Shown piece after piece: positions 33,477 through 41,451 of a DNA stretch of 64,000 nt (its first letter is position 1; every line of letters starts with the position of its first letter). Below the pieces are notes generated by a model. That model saw only the letters and a program-made list of their open reading frames with translations. It searched no databases and had not been told where the DNA came from. The position numbers and the translations under genes are program-made. The stretch is from NCBI RefSeq assembly GCF_000430825.1, contig NZ_KE387263.1:62001-126000 (forward strand), given 5' to 3'. The DNA comes from Chryseobacterium daeguense DSM 19388. Its GTDB lineage: Bacteria > Bacteroidota > Bacteroidia > Flavobacteriales > Weeksellaceae.

Positions 33477-34835
33477 ATGTTGAAAATATTATCCCTTGCA
33501 AGAAAAAGCCTTAAAAAATCATTTGACAATATCCGAAACGAACAGCTGAAGCATAATCTTCTTCAGGCCATTCCTTTCTGGATCGGATCCGTGATTACCG
33601 GCTTCTTTGCGGTGATGTATGCTAAAATATTTGCGTGGGGAGAAAATCTTTTACACTTTATCATGAACTGGCATGCGTGGATGATCTTTATTATCGCACC
33701 GATAGGCTTTGTATTATCTTGGTGGCTGGTAAAATTTGCCCCTAATGCCAAAGGAAGCGGAATTCCACAGGTAATGGCAGCCGTAGAGCTTGCAAACCCG
33801 AAAGAACACAGAAAAATCAGAAGTCTTTTAAGCTTAAAAATTATTGTTTTTAAAATAATATCATCCGTTGTACTTGTTATCGGAGGTGGAGCGGTAGGTC
33901 GTGAAGGTCCTACCATCCAGATTGCAGGTTCTGTTTTCAGAAAGGTAAACGAATATCTTCCCGACTGGTGGCCGAAAATTTCAAAGAAAAACATGATTAT
34001 GACGGGTGCGGCAGCCGGACTGGCAGCCGCTTTCAACACCCCGCTTGGAGGAATTGTTTTTGCGGTGGAAGAACTTTCAAAAACGCATATCAATTATTTT
34101 AAAACAGCTTTATTCACAGCGGTGATCATTGCCGGTCTTACTGCTCAGACACTGGCAGGATCCTATTTATACCTGGGTTATCCGAAAACCAATGATGTTT
34201 CGCTCATGGTAATGTTCCCTATTATTCTTGTTGCAGGAATTGCAGGAATCATGGCCAGCCAGCTTTCAGTAATCATGCTCAAAATGAGTGACTGGAAAAA
34301 AAGAAAGCTGAAAACAGATAAGGCCAATGTTATATTTTTAGTAATATGTGCTTTGGTTATTGCTTCTATTGCTTTTTTTCTTAACCGGGAAATTCTGGGT
34401 TCCGGAAAAGAAATTATGGAACGGGTTCTTTTTACAGAGAACAAGCATGAAGACTGGTACGTCCCTATTTTAAGAATGCTGGGCCCTGCTCTTTCCTTTA
34501 CTTCCGGAGGTGCGGGAGGTATTTTTGCGCCTGCTTTAACGGCCGGAGCAAGTATCGGCTCCGTAATTTCGGGTGCTATTAATTTAACCCCGAATGAAAC
34601 CAACGTAGTAGTTCTTGGAGGAATGGTTGCTTTTCTTACAGGAATTACAAGGGCGCCGTTTACATCAGCCATTATTGTTCTGGAAATGACCGACAGGCAT
34701 TCATTGATCTTTCATTTAATGCTTGCAGGGATGGTTTCATCCATTGCTTCAATCCTGGTGAGCAGACATTCTTTGTATGATGTGATTAAAGCAAATTTCT
34801 TAACCGAGATAAGAAGTGAGGAACATAAAGACTAA
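33477..34835 (+). CDS. ClC-family chloride/proton antiporter
   Basis: 452 residues with the three selectivity-filter loops GSGIPQV (about 98-104), GREGPTIQ (about 142-149) and GGIFAPAL (about 346-353). The gating Glu is present in GREGP and the internal proton-path Glu in VEELSK. Both point to a Cl-/H+ exchanger rather than a channel. No C-terminal CBS domains are present. Inner membrane, about 18 helices. Confidence 0.95.
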   Translation: MLKILSLARKSLKKSFDNIRNEQLKHNLLQAIPFWIGSVITGFFAVMYAKIFAWGENLLHFIMNWHAWMIFIIAPIGFVLSWWLVKFAPNAKGSGIPQVMAAVELANPKEHRKIRSLLSLKIIVFKIISSVVLVIGGGAVGREGPTIQIAGSVFRKVNEYLPDWWPKISKKNMIMTGAAAGLAAAFNTPLGGIVFAVEELSKTHINYFKTALFTAVIIAGLTAQTLAGSYLYLGYPKTNDVSLMVMFPIILVAGIAGIMASQLSVIMLKMSDWKKRKLKTDKANVIFLVICALVIASIAFFLNREILGSGKEIMERVLFTENKHEDWYVPILRMLGPALSFTSGGAGGIFAPALTAGASIGSVISGAINLTPNETNVVVLGGMVAFLTGITRAPFTSAIIVLEMTDRHSLIFHLMLAGMVSSIASILVSRHSLYDVIKANFLTEIRSEEHKD

Positions 34836-34870
34836 AACTGTCTTTTATCTTGTTTATTCCCAATAAATTC

Positions 34871-34901
34871 TTGCATATTATAAATATAATGTATACTTTT
34901 G
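34871..34901 (+). promoter_or_regulatory. Promoter of the S6-S18-L9 operon
   Basis: TTG at 34871-34873, a 20-base spacer, then TACTTTTG at 34894-34901: a textbook Bacteroidota -33/-7 promoter, 34 bases ahead of rpsF. Confidence 0.75.
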
Positions 34902-34935
34902 CACCTCGAAATAATTAACAAATTCATTTAACATT

Positions 34936-35277
34936 ATGAACAATTACGAAACTGTTTTCATTTTAACTCCCGTTCTATCTGACGCACAGGTGGAGGAAGC
35001 AGTGAAAAAATTTGAAGATCTTATCAAAGAAAAGAACTGCGAAATCGTTGCTAAAGAAAACTGGGGCTTAAAAAAATTAGCTTATCCAATCCAATTGAAA
35101 AAGAACGGATTTTATACTTTAATCGAATTTAAAGGAGAAGGTTCTGTAGTAGCTGATCTTGAATTAGCTTTCAAACGTGACGAGAGAGTAATCCGTTACC
35201 TTACTACAAAACTAGACAAGCATGCTATTGATTATGCTATCACTAGAAGAACTAAAGTAAAAACAGCTAAAGCTTAA
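34936..35277 (+). CDS. rpsF: 30S ribosomal protein S6
   Basis: 113 residues. MNNYETVFILTPVLSDAQVEE at the start and WGLKKLAYPIQLKKNGFYTL in the middle are typical S6. It pairs with S18 on the platform of the 30S subunit, encoded next. Confidence 0.98.
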   Translation: MNNYETVFILTPVLSDAQVEEAVKKFEDLIKEKNCEIVAKENWGLKKLAYPIQLKKNGFYTLIEFKGEGSVVADLELAFKRDERVIRYLTTKLDKHAIDYAITRRTKVKTAKA

Positions 35278-35308
35278 TTATTAACCCTATTTTTTAAAAA
35301 GACAAGAC

Positions 35309-35611
35309 ATGGCAATAGACGAAATGGCTAAACAAGCCTCAGCTGGAGGAGAATCTGAAGTAAAATTCCTTACTCCGCTTGATATCAATACAAAATCTGA
35401 AAAGAAATATTGTAGATTCAAAAAATACGGAATTAAGCACGTTGATTACAAAGATGCTGATTTCTTATTACAATTCGTGAACGAACAAGGTAAAATTTTA
35501 CCAAGAAGATATACTGGAACTTCTTTAAAATACCAAAGAAAAGTTTCTGCTGCTATCAAAAGAGCAAGACACCTTGCTTTACTACCATACGTAGCTGACT
35601 TATTAAAGTAA
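35309..35611 (+). CDS. rpsR: 30S ribosomal protein S18
   Basis: 100 residues. The core KKYCRFKKYGIKHVDYKDAD, then LLQFVNEQGKILPRRYTGTS and IKRARHLALLPYV is unmistakable S18. A short N-terminal extension (1-28) precedes it. 31 bases after rpsF. Confidence 0.98.
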   Translation: MAIDEMAKQASAGGESEVKFLTPLDINTKSEKKYCRFKKYGIKHVDYKDADFLLQFVNEQGKILPRRYTGTSLKYQRKVSAAIKRARHLALLPYVADLLK

Positions 35612-35627
35612 GAAATAAAGAAACAAG

Positions 35628-35665
35628 AAAAAAGAGTAAAGATTCCGGTCTTTTTCTCTTTTTTT
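35628..35665 (+). terminator. A/T-rich hairpin between rpsR and rplI (possible attenuator)
   Basis: AAAAAAGAG...AAAGA pairs with TCTTT...CTCTTTTTT around TTCCGG, and T-runs follow. A second AAGAAAAGAAAT/TTCTTCTTTC pairing occurs at about 35706-35765. Could reduce or time L9 expression relative to S6/S18. Confidence 0.5.
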
Positions 35666-35790
35666 AAGTTGCTGAATAATAATTAATTCTAACGATTTTT
35701 AGATTAAAGAAAAGAAATAATTTCTAAGACTCCTGTCTTTTTTCTTCTTTCTTTGTTCTTTTCTCTAAAACTAAAAAACGGACAACAACA

Positions 35791-36306
35791 ATGGAAATTA
35801 TCCTAAAAAAAGACGTAGAAAACTTAGGACTTGAGTTTGATACAGTAAACGTAAAGCCAGGTTATGCTAGAAACTTCTTAATTCCTCAGGGAATTGCTCT
35901 TTTAGCTACACCTAAAAACAAAGCTGCTTTAGAAGCTACATTAGAAGCTAGAAAAGAAGAAGAAGCTAAATTAGTTGCTGCTGCAAACGCTGTAGTAGAA
36001 CAATTGAAGAAAACTTCTGTTACAATCCCTGCAAAAGTAGGTTCTGGTGACAAATTATTCGGATCTATCAACAATGCAGACCTTTCTGCTGCTCTTGAAA
36101 AAGCTGGAGTTTCTGTAGAGAAGAAATACATCAAAATCCCAGGAAACACTATTAAGAGAACTGGTAAAGTAACTGCAAACATCAGATTACACAGAAACGT
36201 AGAATATAACTTCGAATTTGACATCGTATCTGATGCTCCGGTAGAAGCTCCTAAACCAGCTGCTCCAAAAGCAAAAGTAGAAGAAACTCCTTCTGAAGAA
36301 GCTTAA
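35791..36306 (+). CDS. rplI: 50S ribosomal protein L9
   Basis: 171 residues. The N-terminal domain MEIILKKDVENLG...VKPGYARNFLIPQGIA binds 23S rRNA. A long connecting helix and the C-terminal domain follow. An Ala/Pro/Glu-rich tail (about 150-171, VEAPKPAAPKAKVEETPSE) extends beyond the usual ~148 residues. Confidence 0.97.
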   Translation: MEIILKKDVENLGLEFDTVNVKPGYARNFLIPQGIALLATPKNKAALEATLEARKEEEAKLVAAANAVVEQLKKTSVTIPAKVGSGDKLFGSINNADLSAALEKAGVSVEKKYIKIPGNTIKRTGKVTANIRLHRNVEYNFEFDIVSDAPVEAPKPAAPKAKVEETPSEEA

Positions 36307-36330
36307 GAAGACGAGATTTCTCAAAAATAT

Positions 36331-36360
36331 AAACCACTTCAGATTGAAGTGGTTTTTTTA
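36331..36360 (+). terminator. Terminator after rplI
   Basis: AAACCACTTC pairs exactly with GAAGTGGTTT around AGATT and is followed by a T-run. Confidence 0.9.
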
Positions 36361-36400
36361 TGCTGACTAATTTTAAATTGTCATTAAATTGTTTCGTCGG

Positions 36401-36970
36401 TTACGACTTCGGAGCCCACTGATTAAAGAATTCCTTTACTTTTTCAAGGCTGTATCCCTTCCCTTCTTCCAAAACTTCACTATTCTGAACATGGATCATC
36501 TTCCCGTCACTGTCTAAAACAATAAAAACAGGATACCCGAACTTATCTCCCGGATTTCCGTACTGGCCGAAAATTTTCTCATTTTTATTTTCCGGGGAAT
36601 AATTCAAATGATAATATTCGAAGTTTTTATCTGCAATAGCTTTCAGCTCGGGAGTTGTCTGTACAAACTGGTTAAACCTCAGACACCAGATACACCAGTT
36701 ACCACCCGCCTGAATCATGATATTTTTCTTTTCCTTTTTTGCTTTAGCAATCAGGTTTTGAATATCTTTTTCCGCATCTGCTTTAGGATTGTATGGCTTT
36801 GGCAGCTTGCCTTTTTCTTCGGCAGCTTTTTTCTTTGCATCCAGCTCAGCATGGTCTGTTTTTACCAATAAAGCTTTATCCGTTTCTTTTGCATTTGGTT
36901 TATCTTTCAGCTCCTGAGAAAAAGCGAAAAAACTTAATCCCAAACACGCTGCTAAAATTGACTTTTTCAT
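36401..36970 (-). CDS. Exported thioredoxin-family protein
   Basis: 189 residues with a signal peptide (MKKSILAACLGLSFFAFSQ) and a thioredoxin fold whose active site is GGNWCIWCLRF (Cys-Ile-Trp-Cys, about 92-102). GYPVFIVLDSDGKM supplies the cis-Pro region. Probably a periplasmic thiol reductant of the thioredoxin_7/DsbD-gamma-like type. Substrate unknown. Confidence 0.85.
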   Translation of the reverse strand: MKKSILAACLGLSFFAFSQELKDKPNAKETDKALLVKTDHAELDAKKKAAEEKGKLPKPYNPKADAEKDIQNLIAKAKKEKKNIMIQAGGNWCIWCLRFNQFVQTTPELKAIADKNFEYYHLNYSPENKNEKIFGQYGNPGDKFGYPVFIVLDSDGKMIHVQNSEVLEEGKGYSLEKVKEFFNQWAPKS

Positions 36971-37033
36971 ACCATAAAAATAAAAAAATAATACTTATTT
37001 GAAGCAAAAATAGAACCATAATTTTATTATCCG

Positions 37034-37041
37034 TAAATTTG
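37034..37041 (+). promoter_or_regulatory. -7 element ahead of the acyltransferase gene
   Basis: TAAATTTG ends 8 bases before the ATG at 37050, leaving almost no leader. Confidence 0.45.
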
Positions 37042-37049
37042 CATGTTTT

Positions 37050-37934
37050 ATGAATTTCCTGATCAAAATATTATATTTAATATCCAAGCTGCCACTGAAA
37101 ATTTTGTATATATTTTCAGATATTATATTTTTTTTAAACTATTACATTGTAGGATATAGGAAAAATGTAATCACGCAGAACCTTAAGAACTCCTTTCCTG
37201 AAAAGTCGGATAATGAAATCGCTGAGATCAGAAAAAAATTCTATCTTAATTTTTCTGATTATTTGGTGGAAACCATTAAATCCTTCAGTATTTCTGAAAC
37301 CGAATCCCGGGTAAGGATGCAGCACATCAATCAGGAACTTTTCCATGAAGCAAAAGAGGAAGGAAAAAACATAATTTTATTGGCCGGGCACGTATTTAAC
37401 TGGGAATGGATCAATGCTCTGGCGAAAGTAATTCCACAGGATCACTGCCATCCCGTTTACAGGAAAGTAAACAGTGATTTCTGGGAAAATCAGATGAAAA
37501 AGGTCCGGAATAAGTTCGGAAACGAAGCCCTAGAAGCCAAGGAAGTGATTTTAAATATCGTACGATCAAAAAATGACGGAAGCTCTGCCTATATGTTTGT
37601 AGCGGATCAGACACCGCATTTTGCCCATATTACCTACGGTCTGGAGTTCCTCAACCAGAGAACACCCGTTTTTACCGGATATGACAGATTAGCAACCAGA
37701 ATGGACCTTATTTTTATTTATTGTGAAATGAAAAAGGTGAAGCGTGGTTTTTATCAGGTAAATTATCACAGAATTTATCCTGACGGAGAAAAATTCACAG
37801 AAAATGAAGTGGTAAAAAAATTCCATAAATTATTGGAAAACACTTTAAATAAACGTCCTGACAATTATCTTTGGTCACATAGAAAATGGAAATATCAGGA
37901 TTCCATTAAAAATTTTGATTCGGAAAAAATATAG
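37050..37934 (+). CDS. LpxL/HtrB-type lysophospholipid acyltransferase
   Basis: 294 residues. N-terminal membrane anchor (about 5-32) and the acyltransferase block with LLAGHVFNWEW, giving the H-x4-E catalytic pair. FVADQTPH and FLNQRTPVFTGYDRLATRM are further lipid A acyltransferase motifs. It likely adds a secondary acyl chain to lipid A at the inner membrane. First gene of a three-gene set with a glycosyltransferase 6 bases downstream. Confidence 0.9.
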   Translation: MNFLIKILYLISKLPLKILYIFSDIIFFLNYYIVGYRKNVITQNLKNSFPEKSDNEIAEIRKKFYLNFSDYLVETIKSFSISETESRVRMQHINQELFHEAKEEGKNIILLAGHVFNWEWINALAKVIPQDHCHPVYRKVNSDFWENQMKKVRNKFGNEALEAKEVILNIVRSKNDGSSAYMFVADQTPHFAHITYGLEFLNQRTPVFTGYDRLATRMDLIFIYCEMKKVKRGFYQVNYHRIYPDGEKFTENEVVKKFHKLLENTLNKRPDNYLWSHRKWKYQDSIKNFDSEKI

Positions 37935-37940
37935 GTTCTC

Positions 37941-38912
37941 ATGTTGAAGAAATTAGCTGTTGTCATATTAAACTGGAACGGGAAAAACTGGCTTGAAAAG
38001 TTTCTTCCCGATGTGGTAGAATTCTCCCACAATGCCGATATTTATGTGATTGACAACCTGTCTACAGACGATTCTATCCTATTTTTACAGAATAATTTCC
38101 CTTCCGTAAAGATTATCAGAAATGATAAAAACTATGGTTTCGCAGGAGGCTACAATGAAGGATTAAAGGGAATAAAAAACGAATATTACTGTCTTCTTAA
38201 CTCTGATGTAGAAGTTACCGAAAACTGGATCGAACCAGTCTTAAATTTATTTGAAAAAGATTCTTCCATTTCAGCAATTCAACCTAAAATTTTATCTTTT
38301 CATCAAAAGAATTATTTCGAATTTGCAGGAGCTGCCGGCGGTATGATTGATAACTTAGGATATCCTTACTGCAGAGGAAGAATTTTTGATGATCTGGAAG
38401 AAGATAAAGGCCAATATGATGATGAAACGGAGATTTTCTGGGCTTCAGGATGCTGCTTTTTTATCCGTTCAAAAGATTTTTGGGAACAGCAGGGTTTTGA
38501 TGAAAGATTTTTTGCACATCAGGAGGAAATTGATCTTTGCTGGAGATTGATTAATTCCGGGAAGAAAATTTTTTACACCGGAAAATCAAAAGTTTATCAT
38601 GTAGGCGGCGGAACTTTGAATAAACAAAGCCCACAAAAAACTTATTTAAACATAAGAAATAACCTTTCCATGATGCTGAAAAATCTACCATTCCCAAGAC
38701 TTATATGGATAATTTTTTTCAGACTTTGTCTTGACGGGATTGCTTCTTTCTATTTTGCATATAAAAATGGGTTTTCCCATCTGTGGGCAGTAGCAAGGGC
38801 ACATTTTGGGTTTTATGCACAGGCTGCAGAAACTTGGAAACGTCGACAGAAATATCAGAAAGATGATTTTTATCAGATGAAATGGTTGATTTTTAAACAT
38901 TTTTTTAGATAA
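37941..38912 (+). CDS. Family 2 glycosyltransferase
   Basis: 323 residues with the GT-A pattern VVILNWNGKNWLEKFL, IYVIDNLSTDDS, NYGFAGGYNEG, the acceptor-metal motif LLNSDVEV and the acceptor loop ASGCCFFIRS, then FFAHQEEIDLCWRL. Resembles rhamnosyltransferase-like enzymes of envelope polysaccharides. A hydrophobic C-terminal stretch (about 249-272) may attach it to the membrane. Donor and acceptor unknown. Confidence 0.9.
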   Translation: MLKKLAVVILNWNGKNWLEKFLPDVVEFSHNADIYVIDNLSTDDSILFLQNNFPSVKIIRNDKNYGFAGGYNEGLKGIKNEYYCLLNSDVEVTENWIEPVLNLFEKDSSISAIQPKILSFHQKNYFEFAGAAGGMIDNLGYPYCRGRIFDDLEEDKGQYDDETEIFWASGCCFFIRSKDFWEQQGFDERFFAHQEEIDLCWRLINSGKKIFYTGKSKVYHVGGGTLNKQSPQKTYLNIRNNLSMMLKNLPFPRLIWIIFFRLCLDGIASFYFAYKNGFSHLWAVARAHFGFYAQAAETWKRRQKYQKDDFYQMKWLIFKHFFR

Positions 38913-38971
38913 TAGGATTTAGGGATTAGGGGTTAGGCATACTTTAAATCCAAAACATTAAACAATTTTAA

Positions 38972-39526
38972 ATGGATTTTTGTGCAATAGACTTTGAAAC
39001 AGCCACACACGAGCGAAATTCTGCTTGTGAATTAGGCGTTTGTATTGTGCAGGACTCTAAAATTATTGAAACTAAAACATGGCTTATAAAACCGCCAAGC
39101 TTTCCTTATTTTAATCCTTATAATGTAGACGTTCATGGTATCCTTCCGGATCATGTGAAAGATTCTCCTACGTTTGATGAAATCTGGTATGAAGTTGAGG
39201 AAATGATGTACGGAACATTAATGATTGCCCACAATGCAGGGTTTGATGCCGGAGTTTTAAGAGGCTGCCTGAATCATTACGGAATGTTTACCCCGAAAAT
39301 AAATTACCTGTGCAGCATCCAGCTTGCAAAAAAATCATGGAATTATCTTCCAAAATACGGGCTGAAACATCTGGCCGAATATCATCAGATTAAGTTCAAT
39401 CACCACAGGGCGGGTGATGATGCGGAAGTCTGTGCAAAGATTTCTTTACTGGCTTTTGAAAAGCTGTTTCTTACCAGCAATGAAGAGGTTTCTGATTATA
39501 TGAAGATGAAGATTAAGAAACTGTAA
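38972..39526 (+). CDS. DEDDh 3'-5' exonuclease (DnaQ-like)
   Basis: 184 residues: ExoI FCAIDFETA (Asp/Glu), ExoII AHNAGFDAGVLRG, and ExoIII HHRAGDDAEVCAK with the His and final Asp. The fold of DNA polymerase III epsilon, but stand-alone. It could act in repair or RNA trimming. Confidence 0.92.
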   Translation: MDFCAIDFETATHERNSACELGVCIVQDSKIIETKTWLIKPPSFPYFNPYNVDVHGILPDHVKDSPTFDEIWYEVEEMMYGTLMIAHNAGFDAGVLRGCLNHYGMFTPKINYLCSIQLAKKSWNYLPKYGLKHLAEYHQIKFNHHRAGDDAEVCAKISLLAFEKLFLTSNEEVSDYMKMKIKKL

Positions 39527-39619
39527 TTTTGAAGAATAATTTTCTTGCTGATTTACGCAGATTTATGAAAATATTATGAATTCTTCGTTTATAGCTAATT
39601 TGCTTTTCTTTGGCTTCAA

Positions 39620-40009
39620 TCAATTACTTAAAACTTCTGATAGTAGATTGAATTTTGGAATGTCTATTTCAAAACTTTCCTGGGTTTCCATGTTTTTTAC
39701 CAGGTATTTTCCGCTCATATTCCCTACTCCGGAACGAAGCATCACATTTGAGAAATAAGCAAAGCTTTCGCCATTAGGTATCTCAGGTGTCAAACCTATT
39801 ACCCCATCACCGATTATCTCCGTATAACCAAAACCAACATCAAAAATCAACCACTTTCTTTTAAGAATTTTTATAGGAAAATTTTCAAGGTTTTCGATCG
39901 TTATATTGTATTTGAAAACGTATCTGTTTTCAGATGGATAACTGTTTTTACTATCATATTCAGGTACTACTGAAACTCTGATATTAGAAGTCATTTTTGA
40001 GAACATCAT
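39620..40009 (-). CDS. apaG: ApaG family protein
   Basis: 129 residues. RYVFKYNITIENLENFPIKI, RKWLIFDVGFGYTEIIGDGV and GMSGKYLVKN match ApaG, a small Ig-like (FN3-type) domain. Historically tied to Co2+/Mg2+ efflux, true role uncertain. 44 bases after its end is the 3' end of the exonuclease region with a partial CTGATTTACGCAGATTT repeat at 39549-39566. Confidence 0.92.
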   Translation of the reverse strand: MMFSKMTSNIRVSVVPEYDSKNSYPSENRYVFKYNITIENLENFPIKILKRKWLIFDVGFGYTEIIGDGVIGLTPEIPNGESFAYFSNVMLRSGVGNMSGKYLVKNMETQESFEIDIPKFNLLSEVLSN

Positions 40010-40036
40010 CTTAGTATTTCTTGAATAGATACAAAA

Positions 40037-40061
40037 ATCTCGCCTTTTTCAAGGCGAGATT
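40037..40061 (-). terminator. Terminator of the sucAB operon
   Basis: AATCTCGCCTT pairs exactly with AAGGCGAGATT around TTT, followed by T-run on the minus strand, 29 bases past the odhB stop. Confidence 0.88.
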
Positions 40062-40089
40062 AGAAATTTATATTATAATTTATCAAAAT

Positions 40090-41352
40090 TTATAATCCAA
40101 GACCTTTTCTTTCGTCTCCACCTAGTAAGATTTCAACAGGATTGTCAATACCTTCTTTTACTGCAACAAGGAATCCTACAGACTCTTTACCATCAATAAT
40201 TCTATGGTCATAAGACATTGCAACATACATCATTGGACGAATTACCACCTGCCCGTCAACCGCTACCGGTCTCTGGATGATATTGTGCATACCAAGAATT
40301 GCAGATTGAGGAGGGTTAATGATTGGTGTGGACATCATAGACCCGAAAGTACCCCCGTTTGTAATAGTGAAAGTACCACCAGTCATCTCATCTACAGTGA
40401 TTTTACCGTCTCTTACTTTAGTAGCAAGATCTTTAATATTTGCTTCAACGCTAGCAAAAGACATATTTTCAGCGTTTCTCAATACAGGAACCATAAGTCC
40501 TTTAGGACCTGAAACCGCAATTGAGATATCGCAGAAATCATAGTTTACTTTAAAATCTCCGTCGATAGATGCATTTACATCCGGATACATCTGTAATGCT
40601 CTTGTAACCGCTTTTGTGAAGAAAGACATGAAACCAAGTCCTACTCCGTGTCTCTGAGCAAATTCATCCTTATATAGTTTTCTTAATCTAAAGATTTCAG
40701 ACATGTCAACTTCATTGAAAGTCGTTAACATCGCTGTTTCATTCTTTACAGAAACTAATCTCTGAGCGATTTTTCTTCTAAGAACTGAAAGTTTTGTAGT
40801 GGTTGTAGATCTTGAACCTGTAGCAGAAACAGGGTTTCCTCCCAATGCAGGAACAGCCGCTAATTCAGCATCAGATTTAGAGATTCTTCCGTCTCTACCG
40901 GAACCTGAAACCTGAGAAGCATCAATTCCTTTTTCGTCAAGGATTTTCTTAGCTGCCGGAGACGGAGCACCCGTTGCATACGTTTGAGTTGCAGCAGCTA
41001 CCGGTTGAGCAGCAGGTTTTGGAGCCTCCTGTTTTGCAGGTTCAGCAGCTTTTGGAGCTTCTTCCTTTTTTGGAGCTTCAGCAGCCGGCGCAGTACCACC
41101 CGCAGGTTTTGCAGCATCCATATCAATAAGGCAAACTACCTGTCCTACCTGTACAACGTCACCTTCCTCAGCTTTCAAAGTAATAACACCACTTTCTTCC
41201 GCAGGCAATTCAAGAGTCGCTTTATCTGAATCTACTTCAGCGATTGGTTGATCTTTTTCTACGTAATCACCATCTTTCACAAGCCAGGTTGCAATTTCAA
41301 CTTCTGTTATTGATTCGCCCGGTGAAGGAACTTTCATTTCTAAAACTGACAT
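40090..41352 (-). CDS. sucB: 2-oxoglutarate dehydrogenase E2 (dihydrolipoyl succinyltransferase)
   Basis: 420 residues. Lipoyl domain with Lys44 in EVDSDKATLELP, Ala/Pro/Glu-rich linker, subunit-binding domain (PSPAAKKILDEKGID, about 131-165), and catalytic core ending AMSYDHRIIDGKESVGFL. The succinyltransferase-type DKATLE motif and the adjacent E1 gene settle the assignment. It works in the TCA cycle as the complex core. Confidence 0.96.
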   Translation of the reverse strand: MSVLEMKVPSPGESITEVEIATWLVKDGDYVEKDQPIAEVDSDKATLELPAEESGVITLKAEEGDVVQVGQVVCLIDMDAAKPAGGTAPAAEAPKKEEAPKAAEPAKQEAPKPAAQPVAAATQTYATGAPSPAAKKILDEKGIDASQVSGSGRDGRISKSDAELAAVPALGGNPVSATGSRSTTTTKLSVLRRKIAQRLVSVKNETAMLTTFNEVDMSEIFRLRKLYKDEFAQRHGVGLGFMSFFTKAVTRALQMYPDVNASIDGDFKVNYDFCDISIAVSGPKGLMVPVLRNAENMSFASVEANIKDLATKVRDGKITVDEMTGGTFTITNGGTFGSMMSTPIINPPQSAILGMHNIIQRPVAVDGQVVIRPMMYVAMSYDHRIIDGKESVGFLVAVKEGIDNPVEILLGGDERKGLGL

Positions 41353-41451
41353 ATCGTATTTTTTATTTTTTTATTTATTATTTTTTTGGACTTTAAGAAA
41401 ATAGACAAAAGACAAATTTCTAACTTCTAATCTCTAATTTCTAAATTTAAT

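Noticed and set aside
31849..41352. Two E2 genes as a recent duplication
   Set aside because: Linker, lipoyl motif (DKVDS versus DKATLE) and core differ throughout, so they are distinct E2 classes.
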